A DNA stretch of 45,220 bases from Variovorax sp. (GTDB lineage: Bacteria; Pseudomonadota; Gammaproteobacteria; Burkholderiales; Burkholderiaceae_C). The stretch is from NCBI GenBank assembly GCA_004210915.1, contig SEGS01000020.1:1-45220 (forward strand), given 5' to 3'. Of the stretch, positions 35,962 through 43,818 are shown piece after piece. The notes under the pieces are model-generated. The model did not search any database, was not told the origin of the DNA, and saw only the letters and a program-made list of their open reading frames with translations. Both the position numbers and the translations under genes were made by a program. Position 1 is the first letter of the stretch, and every line of letters starts with the position of its first letter.

Positions 35962-37050
35962 TCAGGCCTTCTCTTTCTGCAGGCGCTGCCAGTCGAACAC
36001 GATGCCGTGCCCCGGCCGGTCGGGTGCGATGGCGTTGCCTTCTTCGATCTTCAATGGCTGTTCGATGTAGCGATCGAGCCCGAAACCGTGGGCTTCCAGA
36101 TAAACCCCGTTGGGCGCCGCTGCCAGCAGCTGCACCGTCACATCGTGGGCGCCGTGCGAGGTCACGGGCAGGTTGAAGGCTTCGGCGAGGTGGGCGATTT
36201 TCATGAAGGTCGTGACGCCGCCGCAGTTCGTGACATCGGGCTCGGGGAAGGTGACGGCGCCGCCCTCGATGAGCTGCTTGAATTCCCACAGCGTGCGGCA
36301 GTTTTCGCCGGCGGCAATGGGCAGGCCGCCATCGCGCACGACGCGCGCCTGGCCCGCGATGTCGTCGGGAATCACGGGCTCCTCGAGCCAGAAGGGGTCG
36401 TAGGGTGCAAAGGCGCGTGCGGCGCGGATGGCCTGATCGGCCGACCATTTCATGTTGGCGTCGACCATCAACGGGAACTCATCGCCCAGGTGCTCGCGCA
36501 TGGCCTTTACGCGTGCCGTGTCTTCGGCCAGGCTCTTGCGACCGACCTTCATCTTGATGGCGCGAAAACCCTTCTGCAGGTTGCCGTCGGTCTGAGCGAG
36601 CAGTTGGTCGAGCGGAAGCCCGAGATCGATGCCGCCGGCATAGCAAGAGACCTGCGGGTTCCAGCCGCCCAGCAGTTCCCACAGCGGCAGCTTGGCGCGC
36701 TTGGCCTTGAGGTCCCACAGGGCAATGTCGACGGCCGAGAGCGCCAGCACGGTCGGCCCGCCGCGCCCGCCGTAGTGCAGGGCCCACCAGAACTTCTGCC
36801 ACAGCGCTTCGATCCGGTTGGCGTCCTCGCCGATCGCCAGCTCGCGGAACTCGCGCTCCAGCAGCGCGTGGATGGCCACGCCGTTCCGGCCCACGGTGTA
36901 GGTGTAGCCCATGCCTTCGACACCATCGGCGTCGCGAATTCGCACTGTGTTGAGCTCGAAATCGGGCATGCGCCCATGGGTGCTGTCGCTCAGCTCCACC
37001 TCGAGCGGGATGCGGAAAAAACCAGGTTCCAGGTCGACGATCTTTGCCAT
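35962..37050 (-). CDS. Enolase-superfamily enzyme (mandelate racemase subgroup, sugar-acid dehydratase or cycloisomerase-like)
   Basis: A 362-residue magnesium enzyme. General base motif KMK in AIKMKVGR (~183-190); metal ligands Asp in MVDANMKW, Glu in LEEPV and Glu in AAGENCR; the opposite general acid/base His lies in TSHGAHD. Such enzymes abstract the proton next to a carboxylate and act on galactarate, talarate, gluconate, galactonate or lactones; which one cannot be read here. ATG 37050 gives the family N-terminus MAKIVDLEPGFFRIPL. It is divergent from a GntR regulator at 37215, the usual arrangement for a regulated catabolic enzyme. A candidate for missing dehydratase steps for the dgo branch. 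Confidence 0.88.
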   Translation of the reverse strand: MAKIVDLEPGFFRIPLEVELSDSTHGRMPDFELNTVRIRDADGVEGMGYTYTVGRNGVAIHALLEREFRELAIGEDANRIEALWQKFWWALHYGGRGGPTVLALSAVDIALWDLKAKRAKLPLWELLGGWNPQVSCYAGGIDLGLPLDQLLAQTDGNLQKGFRAIKMKVGRKSLAEDTARVKAMREHLGDEFPLMVDANMKWSADQAIRAARAFAPYDPFWLEEPVIPDDIAGQARVVRDGGLPIAAGENCRTLWEFKQLIEGGAVTFPEPDVTNCGGVTTFMKIAHLAEAFNLPVTSHGAHDVTVQLLAAAPNGVYLEAHGFGLDRYIEQPLKIEEGNAIAPDRPGHGIVFDWQRLQKEKA

Positions 37051-37134
37051 GTTCAGTGTCTCGCTTTCGGGTGTCGGAGGAAGGGAAACATGCACGATAG
37101 GAAACGCGGCCGTTGCTGGTCAAGAAATAAAGTT

Positions 37135-37151
37135 TGGTAGGAGCAGAACCA
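37135..37151. promoter_or_regulatory. Possible GntR half-site pair in divergent promoter
   Basis: TGGT and ACCA half sites, separated by 9 bases, lie in the 164-base gap between the enolase-superfamily gene and its GntR regulator. The spacing is wider than in classic FadR sites (TNGTnnnACNA), so this is weak. Confidence 0.25.
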
Positions 37152-37214
37152 CGGGTCACGCGTTCGAGTGCGACCAGAATGCGCGATGTCGCCACGATGC
37201 ACCAGAGTCCCAAG

Positions 37215-37961
37215 ATGCAGTCCCTGTCCCCGTCACCAACACCAGTCGATGCCGGCACCACGCCGGCGCAGCGCGTGCGCGTTCAACTGGCCGGGATGAT
37301 TCGCTCGGGTCAGTTGAAGGCGGGTGCGTGGCTGCCGACCGAGCGGCAACTGATGCAGGACTTCGGCGTGAGCCGGTCCGTGATCCGCGAGGCCATCACC
37401 GACCTGGCCAGTCAGGGCCTCCTGAAGATTCGGCCCCGATGCCGCCCGGTCATCAGTCGACCTGACGTGGTGTCTGCACTGGGGGCGCTGGGGCAGTCCG
37501 TCAATCACCTGACCTTGGGCAACGAAGCGGCCGTCAAGACGCTGTTCGAGACGCGCGTTTTCATGGAGGTCGGCCTGGCGCGCTGGGCTGCGCTGCATGC
37601 GCGGCGCGAAGACATCGCCGAGCTGCGCGCCGCGTTGAATGCCAACCAGGACGCCATCGGCATGCCCGGCGATTTCGAGCGCAGCGATGCGCACTTTCAT
37701 CACCTGCTGTACAGGATTCCCCGCAACGAGATCTACCCGGCGGTCCACCACGCGTATGTCGAGTGGCTGTTCGACCACTGGCGGGCCATCGAGGCAACAC
37801 CGGAACTCGACACGCTGTACCACGCCGGGCATGCTGCCATCCTCGCGGCCATCGTCGAGCGTGACCCCGACGCGGCCGAAGACGCCGTGCGGCGGCATCT
37901 GAAGCTCGCGTGGGAGAAGGTCCGCATCACCTTCGCACCGATGGACCCCGCGCGCTCATAA
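37215..37961 (+). CDS. GntR/FadR-family (FCD) transcriptional regulator
   Basis: A ~248-residue regulator. Winged helix at ~18-85 with LPTERQLMQDFGVSRSVIRE and a following basic wing (LKIRPRCRPVISRP); FCD domain afterwards with FETRVFMEVGLARWAALHA and SDAHFHHLLYRI, His/Asp positions for a metal-bound acid ligand. It most likely controls the divergent enolase-superfamily gene in response to its substrate. Starts at 37179 and 37197 are equally open in frame; 37215 is chosen because a weak GAG ribosome site is at fitting distance. It converges on the copper cluster. Confidence 0.86.
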   Translation: MQSLSPSPTPVDAGTTPAQRVRVQLAGMIRSGQLKAGAWLPTERQLMQDFGVSRSVIREAITDLASQGLLKIRPRCRPVISRPDVVSALGALGQSVNHLTLGNEAAVKTLFETRVFMEVGLARWAALHARREDIAELRAALNANQDAIGMPGDFERSDAHFHHLLYRIPRNEIYPAVHHAYVEWLFDHWRAIEATPELDTLYHAGHAAILAAIVERDPDAAEDAVRRHLKLAWEKVRITFAPMDPARS

Positions 37962-37981
37962 AGCCACGTCCATGCGCCTGA

Positions 37982-37998
37982 TGCCGGTTCGGCCGGCA
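37982..37998. terminator. Small hairpin between convergent gntR and cusF-like genes
   Basis: TGCCGG-TTCGG-CCGGCA forms a 6-bp stem with a stable UUCG-like loop in the 44-base gap. No T tract. Confidence 0.4.
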
Positions 37999-38005
37999 AC
38001 CCGCC

Positions 38006-38314
38006 TCAGGGCTTCGCTGCTTCCATCGACATCACGGTCAACGCGCCCTCGACCCGGTCGACTGTCACCGTCACCCGGTCGCCGGGATTGACCTGCCGCA
38101 GCAGCGCAGGGTCTCTCACGCGGAAGACCATCGTCATCGCGCCCATGTCGATGTTCGGGATCTCGGCGTGCTTGAGCGTGATCTTCTGCGAAGCGGTGTC
38201 GACCTTGCGGACTTCGGCTTCGATGCGGGGCAGTGCCGCGGAATCCTGAGCCAAAGCGCTTGCAACGGTTGCCAGCAGTGCGCTGGCGGCCATGAATTTG
38301 AAAGCGTTCTTCAC
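38006..38314 (-). CDS. CusF-like periplasmic copper-binding protein
   Basis: A 102-residue exported protein with OB-fold. The signal peptide runs through KFMAASALLATVASALAQ. The metal site aligns with CusF: His49 in LKHAEIP, Met60 and Met62 in GAMTMVF; the cation-pi Trp of CusF is Met57 here (NIDMGAMTM), a common variant. It should bind Cu(I) in the periplasm and hand it on. GTG at 38314 is chosen because GAAGGA precedes it and the signal then starts MKNAFKF; ATG 38293 is an alternative. Last gene of the copper operon. Confidence 0.87.
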   Translation of the reverse strand: MKNAFKFMAASALLATVASALAQDSAALPRIEAEVRKVDTASQKITLKHAEIPNIDMGAMTMVFRVRDPALLRQVNPGDRVTVTVDRVEGALTVMSMEAAKP

Positions 38315-38342
38315 GGAATATGTTTCCTTCGCAATGGAGAGC

Positions 38343-38810
38343 TCAACGGTAACTTTGGTAGACGCGTGTGCTGCCATCGGCCAGCAACAGCAGCACGTCG
38401 TAGGGATCGCGCTGGCCGCCATAGGCCGGGCCGTCCATGCCCGGCGAGCCGACCGGCATACCGGGCACGGCGAGGCCGACGGCTCTGGGCATTTCCTTGA
38501 GCGGACGCTTCACCTCGCGCGCGGGCACATGGCCTTCGATGGCATAGCCGCCGACCAGACCGGTGTGGCACGAGCCCAGCTTGGCTGGAATACCGAGTCG
38601 CGTGCGCGCTGCTGCGTTGCCCTCGTCGTGCACTGTCGTGGCCAGGCCGTTCTGGTGGAGATGCTTCACCCAGTCCTGGCAGCAGCCGCAGTTTGGGTCT
38701 TTCCATATCTCGACCATTGGTGCCGTGGCCAGGGCCACGAGCGGCAAAGTGGCGGTGGATGCGATCGCTAGCAGGGGCGCTGCGCGTTTCAGAAGGGTTC
38801 GTCTTTGCAT
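38343..38810 (-). CDS. DUF411 copper-related metal-binding protein
   Basis: A 155-residue exported protein with an RR-containing N-terminus (MQRRTLLKRAAPLLAIAS) and the DUF411 thioredoxin-like domain: VEIWKDPNCGCCQDWVKHL, with cysteines 41, 43 and 44, plus IPAKLGSCHTGLVGGYAIEG and HVPA. DUF411 proteins are found in copper resistance loci; the CGCC site and distal Cys80-His81 suggest Cu binding. Gap to the multicopper oxidase is 25 bases. Confidence 0.9.
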   Translation of the reverse strand: MQRRTLLKRAAPLLAIASTATLPLVALATAPMVEIWKDPNCGCCQDWVKHLHQNGLATTVHDEGNAAARTRLGIPAKLGSCHTGLVGGYAIEGHVPAREVKRPLKEMPRAVGLAVPGMPVGSPGMDGPAYGGQRDPYDVLLLLADGSTRVYQSYR

Positions 38811-38835
38811 GGTGGGTCTTTCCTTGGAAAAAAGC

Positions 38836-40254
38836 TCAGTGGTGGTGGGCGCCGGGGCCCGGGGTTCTGCGAACGGTGGCGTCGGGTGCCGCGCCGGATG
38901 ACGTGGCGGGTGATGCGGCGGGTGATGCGGCGGCGCGCGGCGCGGCGGGCGGTGTGGTACCTGCGGCGACTTCGCGCGCCACGGCGCCCAGTGGGTGCCT
39001 GAACCAGCCGGGGTCCTTGTAGTCGCCGGGCTTCTGGTCGCGCCGCACCTTCAGCAGCGTGAACATGCCGCCCATCTCGGCCGCGCCGAACGGGCCCTGG
39101 CCGCTCATCATCGGCAGGGTGTTGTCGGGCAACGGCATCTCCATGCTGCCCATGTCGGCCATGCCCTTGTCGCCCATCACCATGTAGTCGGGCACGAGCT
39201 TCCGGATCTTCTCGGCGATGCCCCGGTGGTCGACGCCGATCATGGTCGGCACGTCGTGTCCCATCGGGCCCATGGTGTGGTGGCTCTTGTGGCAGTGCAG
39301 CGCCCAATCGCCTTCCTCGTCGGCGACGAACTCCATCTGCCGCATCTGGCCGACCGCGATGTCCGTCGTGACTTCGGGCCAGCGCGCAGTCCTGGGCACC
39401 GGGCCACCATCGGTGCCCGTGACCTCGAACTCGTGGCCGTGGATGTGCACCGGGTGATTGGTCATCGTGAGGTTGCCGACGCGCAGGCGCACGCGGTCGC
39501 CCCTGCGCACGTTGAGCGAGTCGATGGCCGGGAACACGCGGCTGTTGAAGCTCCAGATGTTGAAGTCGGTCATGGTGGCGACCTTGGGCGTCTTGCTGCC
39601 GGGCTCGACATCGAAGCTGCCGAGCAGGAAGCAGAAGTCGCGGTCGACCTTCTCGATGTGCGGATGCGCAGAAGCCTTCGGGTGCGTGACCCAGAAGCCC
39701 ATCATCCCCATCGCCATCTGCGTCATCTCGTCGGCATGCGGGTGGTACATGAAGGTGCCGGGTCGGCGCGCGCTGAACTCGTAGACGAAGGTCTTGCCCG
39801 GCGGGATGTGCGGCTGCGTGATGCCGCCGACGCCGTCCATGCCGTTCGGCAGGCGCTGGCCGTGCCAGTGCACGGTGGTGTGCTCGGGCAGCTTGTTGGT
39901 CACGAAGATGCGCACGCGATCGCCCTCGACGACCTCGATCGTCGGCCCCGGCGATTGACCGTTGTAGCCCCACATGTTGACCTTGAAGCCCGGCGCCATC
40001 TCGCGCACCACGGGCTCGGCAACGAGGTGGAATTCCTTCACGCCTGCGTTCATGCGCCAGGGCAGCGTCCAGCCGTTGAGCGTGACCACCGGCTGGTAAG
40101 GGTGGCCGTTCGGCGGGATGAGCGGCGCGGCGGTGGCGGTCGATGCCTGAAGCACAGGCTCTGGCAATGCGGCCATCGCGACGCGGCTGACGGAGGTGGC
40201 GGCGACCGCAGTGGCCGCGCCGGCGGCGCCGGCGAAAAAGTTGCGGCGGTTCAT
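38836..40254 (-). CDS. Multicopper oxidase (CopA/CueO-like), TAT-exported
   Basis: A 472-residue periplasmic oxidase. TAT signal MNRRNFFAGAAGAATAVAAT. All four copper motifs are present: HWHG (129-132), HPHADE (171-176), HPVHIHGHEF (267-276) and HCHKSHHTMGPM (320-331) with type 1 Cys321. It probably oxidises Cu(I) to Cu(II), lowering copper toxicity. Met-rich segments (MTQMAMGMMGF, ADMGSMEMPLP) favour a cuprous oxidase. The last ~50 residues are an Ala/Pro-rich, His-ending tail (PGPGAHHH) beyond the cupredoxin core, of unknown purpose. One base separates its start from the stop of the TolC-like gene. Confidence 0.95.
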   Translation of the reverse strand: MNRRNFFAGAAGAATAVAATSVSRVAMAALPEPVLQASTATAAPLIPPNGHPYQPVVTLNGWTLPWRMNAGVKEFHLVAEPVVREMAPGFKVNMWGYNGQSPGPTIEVVEGDRVRIFVTNKLPEHTTVHWHGQRLPNGMDGVGGITQPHIPPGKTFVYEFSARRPGTFMYHPHADEMTQMAMGMMGFWVTHPKASAHPHIEKVDRDFCFLLGSFDVEPGSKTPKVATMTDFNIWSFNSRVFPAIDSLNVRRGDRVRLRVGNLTMTNHPVHIHGHEFEVTGTDGGPVPRTARWPEVTTDIAVGQMRQMEFVADEEGDWALHCHKSHHTMGPMGHDVPTMIGVDHRGIAEKIRKLVPDYMVMGDKGMADMGSMEMPLPDNTLPMMSGQGPFGAAEMGGMFTLLKVRRDQKPGDYKDPGWFRHPLGAVAREVAAGTTPPAAPRAAASPAASPATSSGAAPDATVRRTPGPGAHHH

Positions 40255-40255
40255 G

Positions 40256-41743
40256 TCAGTGGGCTCCAGGGGTGGCGGCAGCGGCGGAGGCCGTGGATGG
40301 CGCAGCGGCCAGGTCGCCGGGCGAGCTGCCGGTGAGGGTCAGTTGCAGGTCGACATCGGCCAGCCAGAAGTCGCGCTGCGCTTCGATGGCGGCGCTCACC
40401 GCGAGCATCGACGCGCGCGTTTCGCCGAGCAGTTCCCAGACGCTGGCGAGCATGCCGTTGTAGCGCAGCGCCATCTCGTCGTTGACCTGACGGCGCAGCG
40501 GCAATACCTCGTCCTGGTAGCGCCGCGCGATGGCGTACGCGCTCTGCCATTGCGCGAGCGATTCGCGCGCCTCGCTCGCGGCGCGCACGCCGGTGTCGCG
40601 CACGCGTGCGGCCGACTGCAGGTAGAGCGCCTCGGCGCGCGCGTTGCTGGCCTGGCCCCAGTCGAACAGCGGGATCGGCAACTCGAGCTCCCAGCCGCGC
40701 TCGCTGCTGCGTGCGCGCTCCGGACCGTTGTTGAAAGCGGTGTTGCGTTGCACGCTGAGTTCCATCGCGTTGACGACGCGCGTGGCCCGGGTGAGGCCGA
40801 GCGATTCGGCCACGGCGACGTTCTGCGATTGCGCGGCGCGCACGTCGAGCCGGTCGCGCAGCGCCAGCGCCTGCACGTCGCCGGCGTCGGGTGCGGCCGC
40901 GGGCAAGGGCGGCAGCCGATCGGGCAGGGTGAGCGCGGTTGCCTGCGCGCGGTCGAGGCCGAGCACGCGCGCCAACTGCTCGCGGCCGGCGAGCGCGGCC
41001 TGTTCGGCGCGTGCCAGTTGCGCGGCCGCTTCGGCCAGCAACAGTTGCTCGCGCGTGCGCTGCAATGCGCTCCAGTTGCCGACCTGCGCCATGCGGTGCG
41101 CGAGCTCGGCGCCGGCTTCGGCCGCGTCTTTCGCATTGCGCAGGTAGGCCACGCTCTGCTGTGCCGCGACCGCGCGCACCCAGGCGCGGCGGGTGTCGGC
41201 CGCGGTCTGCAGCACGCGCTGCGCGGCATCGAGCTTTGCAACTTGGTGGCGCTGTCCGGCCCACTTGGCCTGCCAGGGCAGCGAGAGCAGGTTGATGACG
41301 TTGAAGCGCAGCGCGCGGTCGATCTCGAGCGCGCGGCCTTCCCTCACGCGGCCGAAGGCGAACACCGGGTTCGGAAGGCTCGCGGCCTGCACGCGTTCGG
41401 CATCGCTGAGCTGCAAGGTGGCGAAGGCCTCTTGCAGGCGCGGGCTGTTGAGCAGCGCAACCCGCACGGCGACTTCGGCATCGAGCGGCTGGGCGAGCAG
41501 CGCGTCAACGGCATCAGCGGTTGCGGCTGGCCGCTGCACCGTGGCGTTGCCAATCAGCGGGTTGGCACTGACGAGCGCCTGAACGTCGGCGCTGCCGCCG
41601 TCGGGCGACAGGCTGGCGCAGCCCGCGAGCAACAGCGCGGCGACCACCGCCATGCCGGGTGTTATGAATGAAACGGGACTGCATCGCCGCGCGGGTGCGC
41701 GCAACGCGCTATCGTTTCGATAGCAAATAGGGTCGAGGTTCAC
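40256..41743 (-). CDS. TolC-family outer-membrane efflux lipoprotein
   Basis: About 495 residues. The lipobox LLLAGC makes it an outer-membrane lipoprotein of the CusC/CzcC kind; two OEP repeats follow (RVALLNSPRLQEAFATLQLS; long helices with many Ala/Gln/Glu; LPIPLFDWGQASNARAEA in the second). It is probably the exit channel of a copper efflux system. The inner-membrane pump and the adapter are not adjacent. Start uncertain: GTG 41743 has a good GGAGA site, whereas ATG 41653 would leave a signal without a basic n-region; TTG codons lie between. Confidence 0.85.
   Translation of the reverse strand: MNLDPICYRNDSALRAPARRCSPVSFITPGMAVVAALLLAGCASLSPDGGSADVQALVSANPLIGNATVQRPAATADAVDALLAQPLDAEVAVRVALLNSPRLQEAFATLQLSDAERVQAASLPNPVFAFGRVREGRALEIDRALRFNVINLLSLPWQAKWAGQRHQVAKLDAAQRVLQTAADTRRAWVRAVAAQQSVAYLRNAKDAAEAGAELAHRMAQVGNWSALQRTREQLLLAEAAAQLARAEQAALAGREQLARVLGLDRAQATALTLPDRLPPLPAAAPDAGDVQALALRDRLDVRAAQSQNVAVAESLGLTRATRVVNAMELSVQRNTAFNNGPERARSSERGWELELPIPLFDWGQASNARAEALYLQSAARVRDTGVRAASEARESLAQWQSAYAIARRYQDEVLPLRRQVNDEMALRYNGMLASVWELLGETRASMLAVSAAIEAQRDFWLADVDLQLTLTGSSPGDLAAAPSTASAAAATPGAH
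41708..41724. repeat. Perfect inverted repeat near the start of the TolC-like gene
   Basis: GCTATCG-TTT-CGATAGC, a 7-bp stem with a 3-base loop. It lies in the leader or in the first codons, depending on which start is right. Short dispersed elements of the GCTAT...ATAGC type are, as I recall, common in Comamonadaceae genomes; I cannot count copies. Confidence 0.5.
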
Positions 41744-41818
41744 GACAGATCTCCACAAGCGAGGAAGCGGCCGCCCGAAGCGCAAACGCTTTCGGCGGAC
41801 GGACTACGGGCGGGGAGA

Positions 41819-42217
41819 TCAGGAAATGGGCGGCTTGAGGCCCGGGGCCGGCTCGGTGCTCGCGAACGCAGCGGGTTGGAAGGCCGGTGCGGCGCGCGGC
41901 GCTTCGATCGGCGCCGCGGCCTCGGGCCACAGCGTCATCGCAACCGAATGACAGAGCTGGCAATCATTGCAGGTGCTCTGGCAATCGGGGGAGGCTGGTG
42001 CGTGGTGCGAAGCCTCCTGCATGTCGTGGCCTTCGTGCGAGGTGCCGGCCAAGTCGTGCGTCCCATGGTCGTCGGCTGCCATCGCGTGCGTGGCGTGCGT
42101 GGCGTGCATGGCTTGTGCGACGGCAGCAGGTTGCGCCGTCCCGATGGCCATGGCGTCGCCCAGCCAGCCGCGCAGGGGCAGCAGCAGGATCGCTAGGGCG
42201 AGGACGAGAACACGCAT
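41819..42217 (-). CDS. Small His/Met/Cys-rich exported copper-related protein (CopL-like)
   Basis: A 132-residue protein with an N-terminal hydrophobic segment (MRVLVLALAILLLPLRGWLG) and a His/Met-rich middle (MHATHATHAMAADDHGTHD; SHEGHDMQEASHH), then cysteines DCQSTCNDCQLCHS and a Pro/Ala-rich tail. This resembles CopL and related small leaders of copper operons, thought to sense or bind copper. First gene of the minus-strand copper operon, divergent from csp. The assignment rests on composition and context. Confidence 0.78.
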   Translation of the reverse strand: MRVLVLALAILLLPLRGWLGDAMAIGTAQPAAVAQAMHATHATHAMAADDHGTHDLAGTSHEGHDMQEASHHAPASPDCQSTCNDCQLCHSVAMTLWPEAAAPIEAPRAAPAFQPAAFASTEPAPGLKPPIS

Positions 42218-42305
42218 GTCGCGGATTTTAGGACCGTGTCCGACAGCCAGCCCGCGCGGCGCGGCGCAATGTCCCTACCCACGTTCTGTCCAAGGAGAGC
42301 CCGCC

Positions 42306-42635
42306 ATGCCACCGAGAAAATACGCCGACTGCATTGCCGCGTGCAACGACTGCGCCAATGCCTGCAACCATTGCGCCGTGTCGTGCTTGCGCGAAGACGA
42401 TGTGAAGATGATGGCGACCTGCATCGCCAACGACATCGACTGCGCCGCGATGTGCCAGTTGGCCGCCGCCGCGTTGGCGCGCGACAGCGCACACGCTGGG
42501 GCGATCTGCCGGCTGTGCGCCGGGATCTGCGAGGTCTGCGGCGAGGAATGCGGCAAGCATTCGCACGACCATTGCCAGGATTGCGCCAAGGCGTGTCTCG
42601 CCTGCGCGCAGGCATGCCGGGCAATGGCGGGCTGA
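42306..42635 (+). CDS. csp: Four-helix-bundle copper storage protein (Csp, DUF326)
   Basis: A 109-residue cytoplasmic protein with 19 cysteines in CxxxC spacing along helices: CIAACNDCANACNHCAVSC, CIANDIDCAAMC, AICRLCAGICEVCGEEC, CQDCAKACLACAQAC. This is the Csp fold, which stores many Cu(I) ions as thiolates inside a four-helix bundle; absence of a signal peptide indicates the Csp3-like cytosolic type. AAGGAG precedes ATG 42306. The 88-base gap to the divergent CopL-like gene is its promoter; I see no certain CueR dyad there. Confidence 0.93.
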   Translation: MPPRKYADCIAACNDCANACNHCAVSCLREDDVKMMATCIANDIDCAAMCQLAAAALARDSAHAGAICRLCAGICEVCGEECGKHSHDHCQDCAKACLACAQACRAMAG

Positions 42636-42663
42636 GCAGCCGGTCGGCTGTGTCCCGCGACGT

Positions 42664-43818
42664 TCAGTCCAGCACCGGGTACGCGGCCCGCAACGCCGCG
42701 AGATCAGGGGCGATACCGATGCCGGGCGCTTCGCCCAGGTCCACCTGGCCATTCCACACGCCGCTGATGGGACCGCAGAGCGTGGAACGCAGCGGGTTCT
42801 CGTTGGCATCGACCTCCAGCCAGCCGTCGCCACCGGCCGCGGCCAGCAGATGGCCCGAGGCGAGCAGGCCGATGCCGGCGCCAAGGTAGTGCGGGCAGAA
42901 GCGCAGCCCGGCGGCGAGCGAGCGTTCGATCACCGGCCAGCAGCTCGAAATGCCGCCCCACTTGGCCGCGTCGGGCTGCACCACGCCCAGTACTTGCGCG
43001 GCCAGCGCGGTGTCGAACGCATCCAGGCCCGCGACGTTCTCGCCACCGGCCAGCGGAATGCGTGTGTGCTGCTTCAGTTGCTGCCACTCGGACCACGGGC
43101 GGTCGGCGCGCAGCGGCTCCTCGAGCCAGCCGAGGTTGAAGCGCTCGAGCCGCGCACTCATCTCGATCGCCTGCGCCAGCGACCATCCCTGGTTGGCATC
43201 GACCATCAGCGCCGCGTCGGGGCCGACGGCAAGGCGCATCGCCTCGAGGTTGGCAATGTCGCGCTCGGCGCCGAAACCGATCTTGAGCTTGAACGCGGTG
43301 TAGCCCTCGTCGCGTTTCGCCAGCGCCATGGCCTCGGGCTGGTCGGGGTTGATGCCGCTCGCATAGACGCCGATGCGCCCGCTTTCGCCGCCGAGAAAGC
43401 GCCAGAGCGGCAGGCCCGCGCGCCGCGCGCACAGATCCCAGAGCGCCAGGTCGATGCCGGCGATCACCTGCGCCATCGGGCCGGGCTCGCCGGACTGCAG
43501 TGCCAGTACGGCGGTGCGCTCGCTCAGGTGTGCGAAGACCTGCTGCGGCCCTGTGAACTCGGTGGCTTCGAGCAGCGGCGCCATCACGCTCGCCAGGAGC
43601 CGCGCGCGGTGCTCGGCGCCGACCGCCGGAAAGTTGCACCAGATCTCGCCCCAGCCGATGTGGCCATCGACATCGGTGGCGCGCACGAACACGGCCGGCC
43701 GATCCCGCATGGTGCCGAAGGAGGTTCGGACCGGCGTTTTCACCGGCCAGCGGAACACGAAGGCTTCGACGCCGCGCAGCACCAGCGGGGCCAGGGGAAG
43801 GGATCGCAGGCGCTTCAT
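42664..43818 (-). CDS. Enolase-superfamily enzyme (mandelate racemase/muconate lactonizing group)
   Basis: A 384-residue magnesium enzyme. KLK base motif in TAFKLKIGFG (~176-184); metal ligands Asp in MVDANQGW, Glu in LEEPLRAD and Glu/Asn in GGENVAG; the general-acid His in FCPHYLGAG. It differs clearly from the enzyme at 35962 (WGEIWCNFP at ~57-65). Its gene overlaps the HutC-type regulator by 4 bases and shares a locus with a divergent ABC importer, so the substrate is probably an imported acid. The exact reaction (dehydration, racemisation or cycloisomerisation) is not readable. Confidence 0.86.
   Translation of the reverse strand: MKRLRSLPLAPLVLRGVEAFVFRWPVKTPVRTSFGTMRDRPAVFVRATDVDGHIGWGEIWCNFPAVGAEHRARLLASVMAPLLEATEFTGPQQVFAHLSERTAVLALQSGEPGPMAQVIAGIDLALWDLCARRAGLPLWRFLGGESGRIGVYASGINPDQPEAMALAKRDEGYTAFKLKIGFGAERDIANLEAMRLAVGPDAALMVDANQGWSLAQAIEMSARLERFNLGWLEEPLRADRPWSEWQQLKQHTRIPLAGGENVAGLDAFDTALAAQVLGVVQPDAAKWGGISSCWPVIERSLAAGLRFCPHYLGAGIGLLASGHLLAAAGGDGWLEVDANENPLRSTLCGPISGVWNGQVDLGEAPGIGIAPDLAALRAAYPVLD

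Noticed and set aside
40196..41671. Plus-strand open frame of nearly 500 codons antisense to the TolC-like gene
   Set aside because: No signal, domain or plausible start; the minus strand encodes a lipobox protein with OEP repeats.
42218..42305. CueR-type operator between the CopL-like and csp genes
   Set aside because: No convincing long-spacer dyad could be found; only GC-rich short repeats are present.
42637..42650. CAGCCG-GT-CGGCTG as a csp terminator
   Set aside because: The loop is only two bases and no T tract follows; too weak to annotate.
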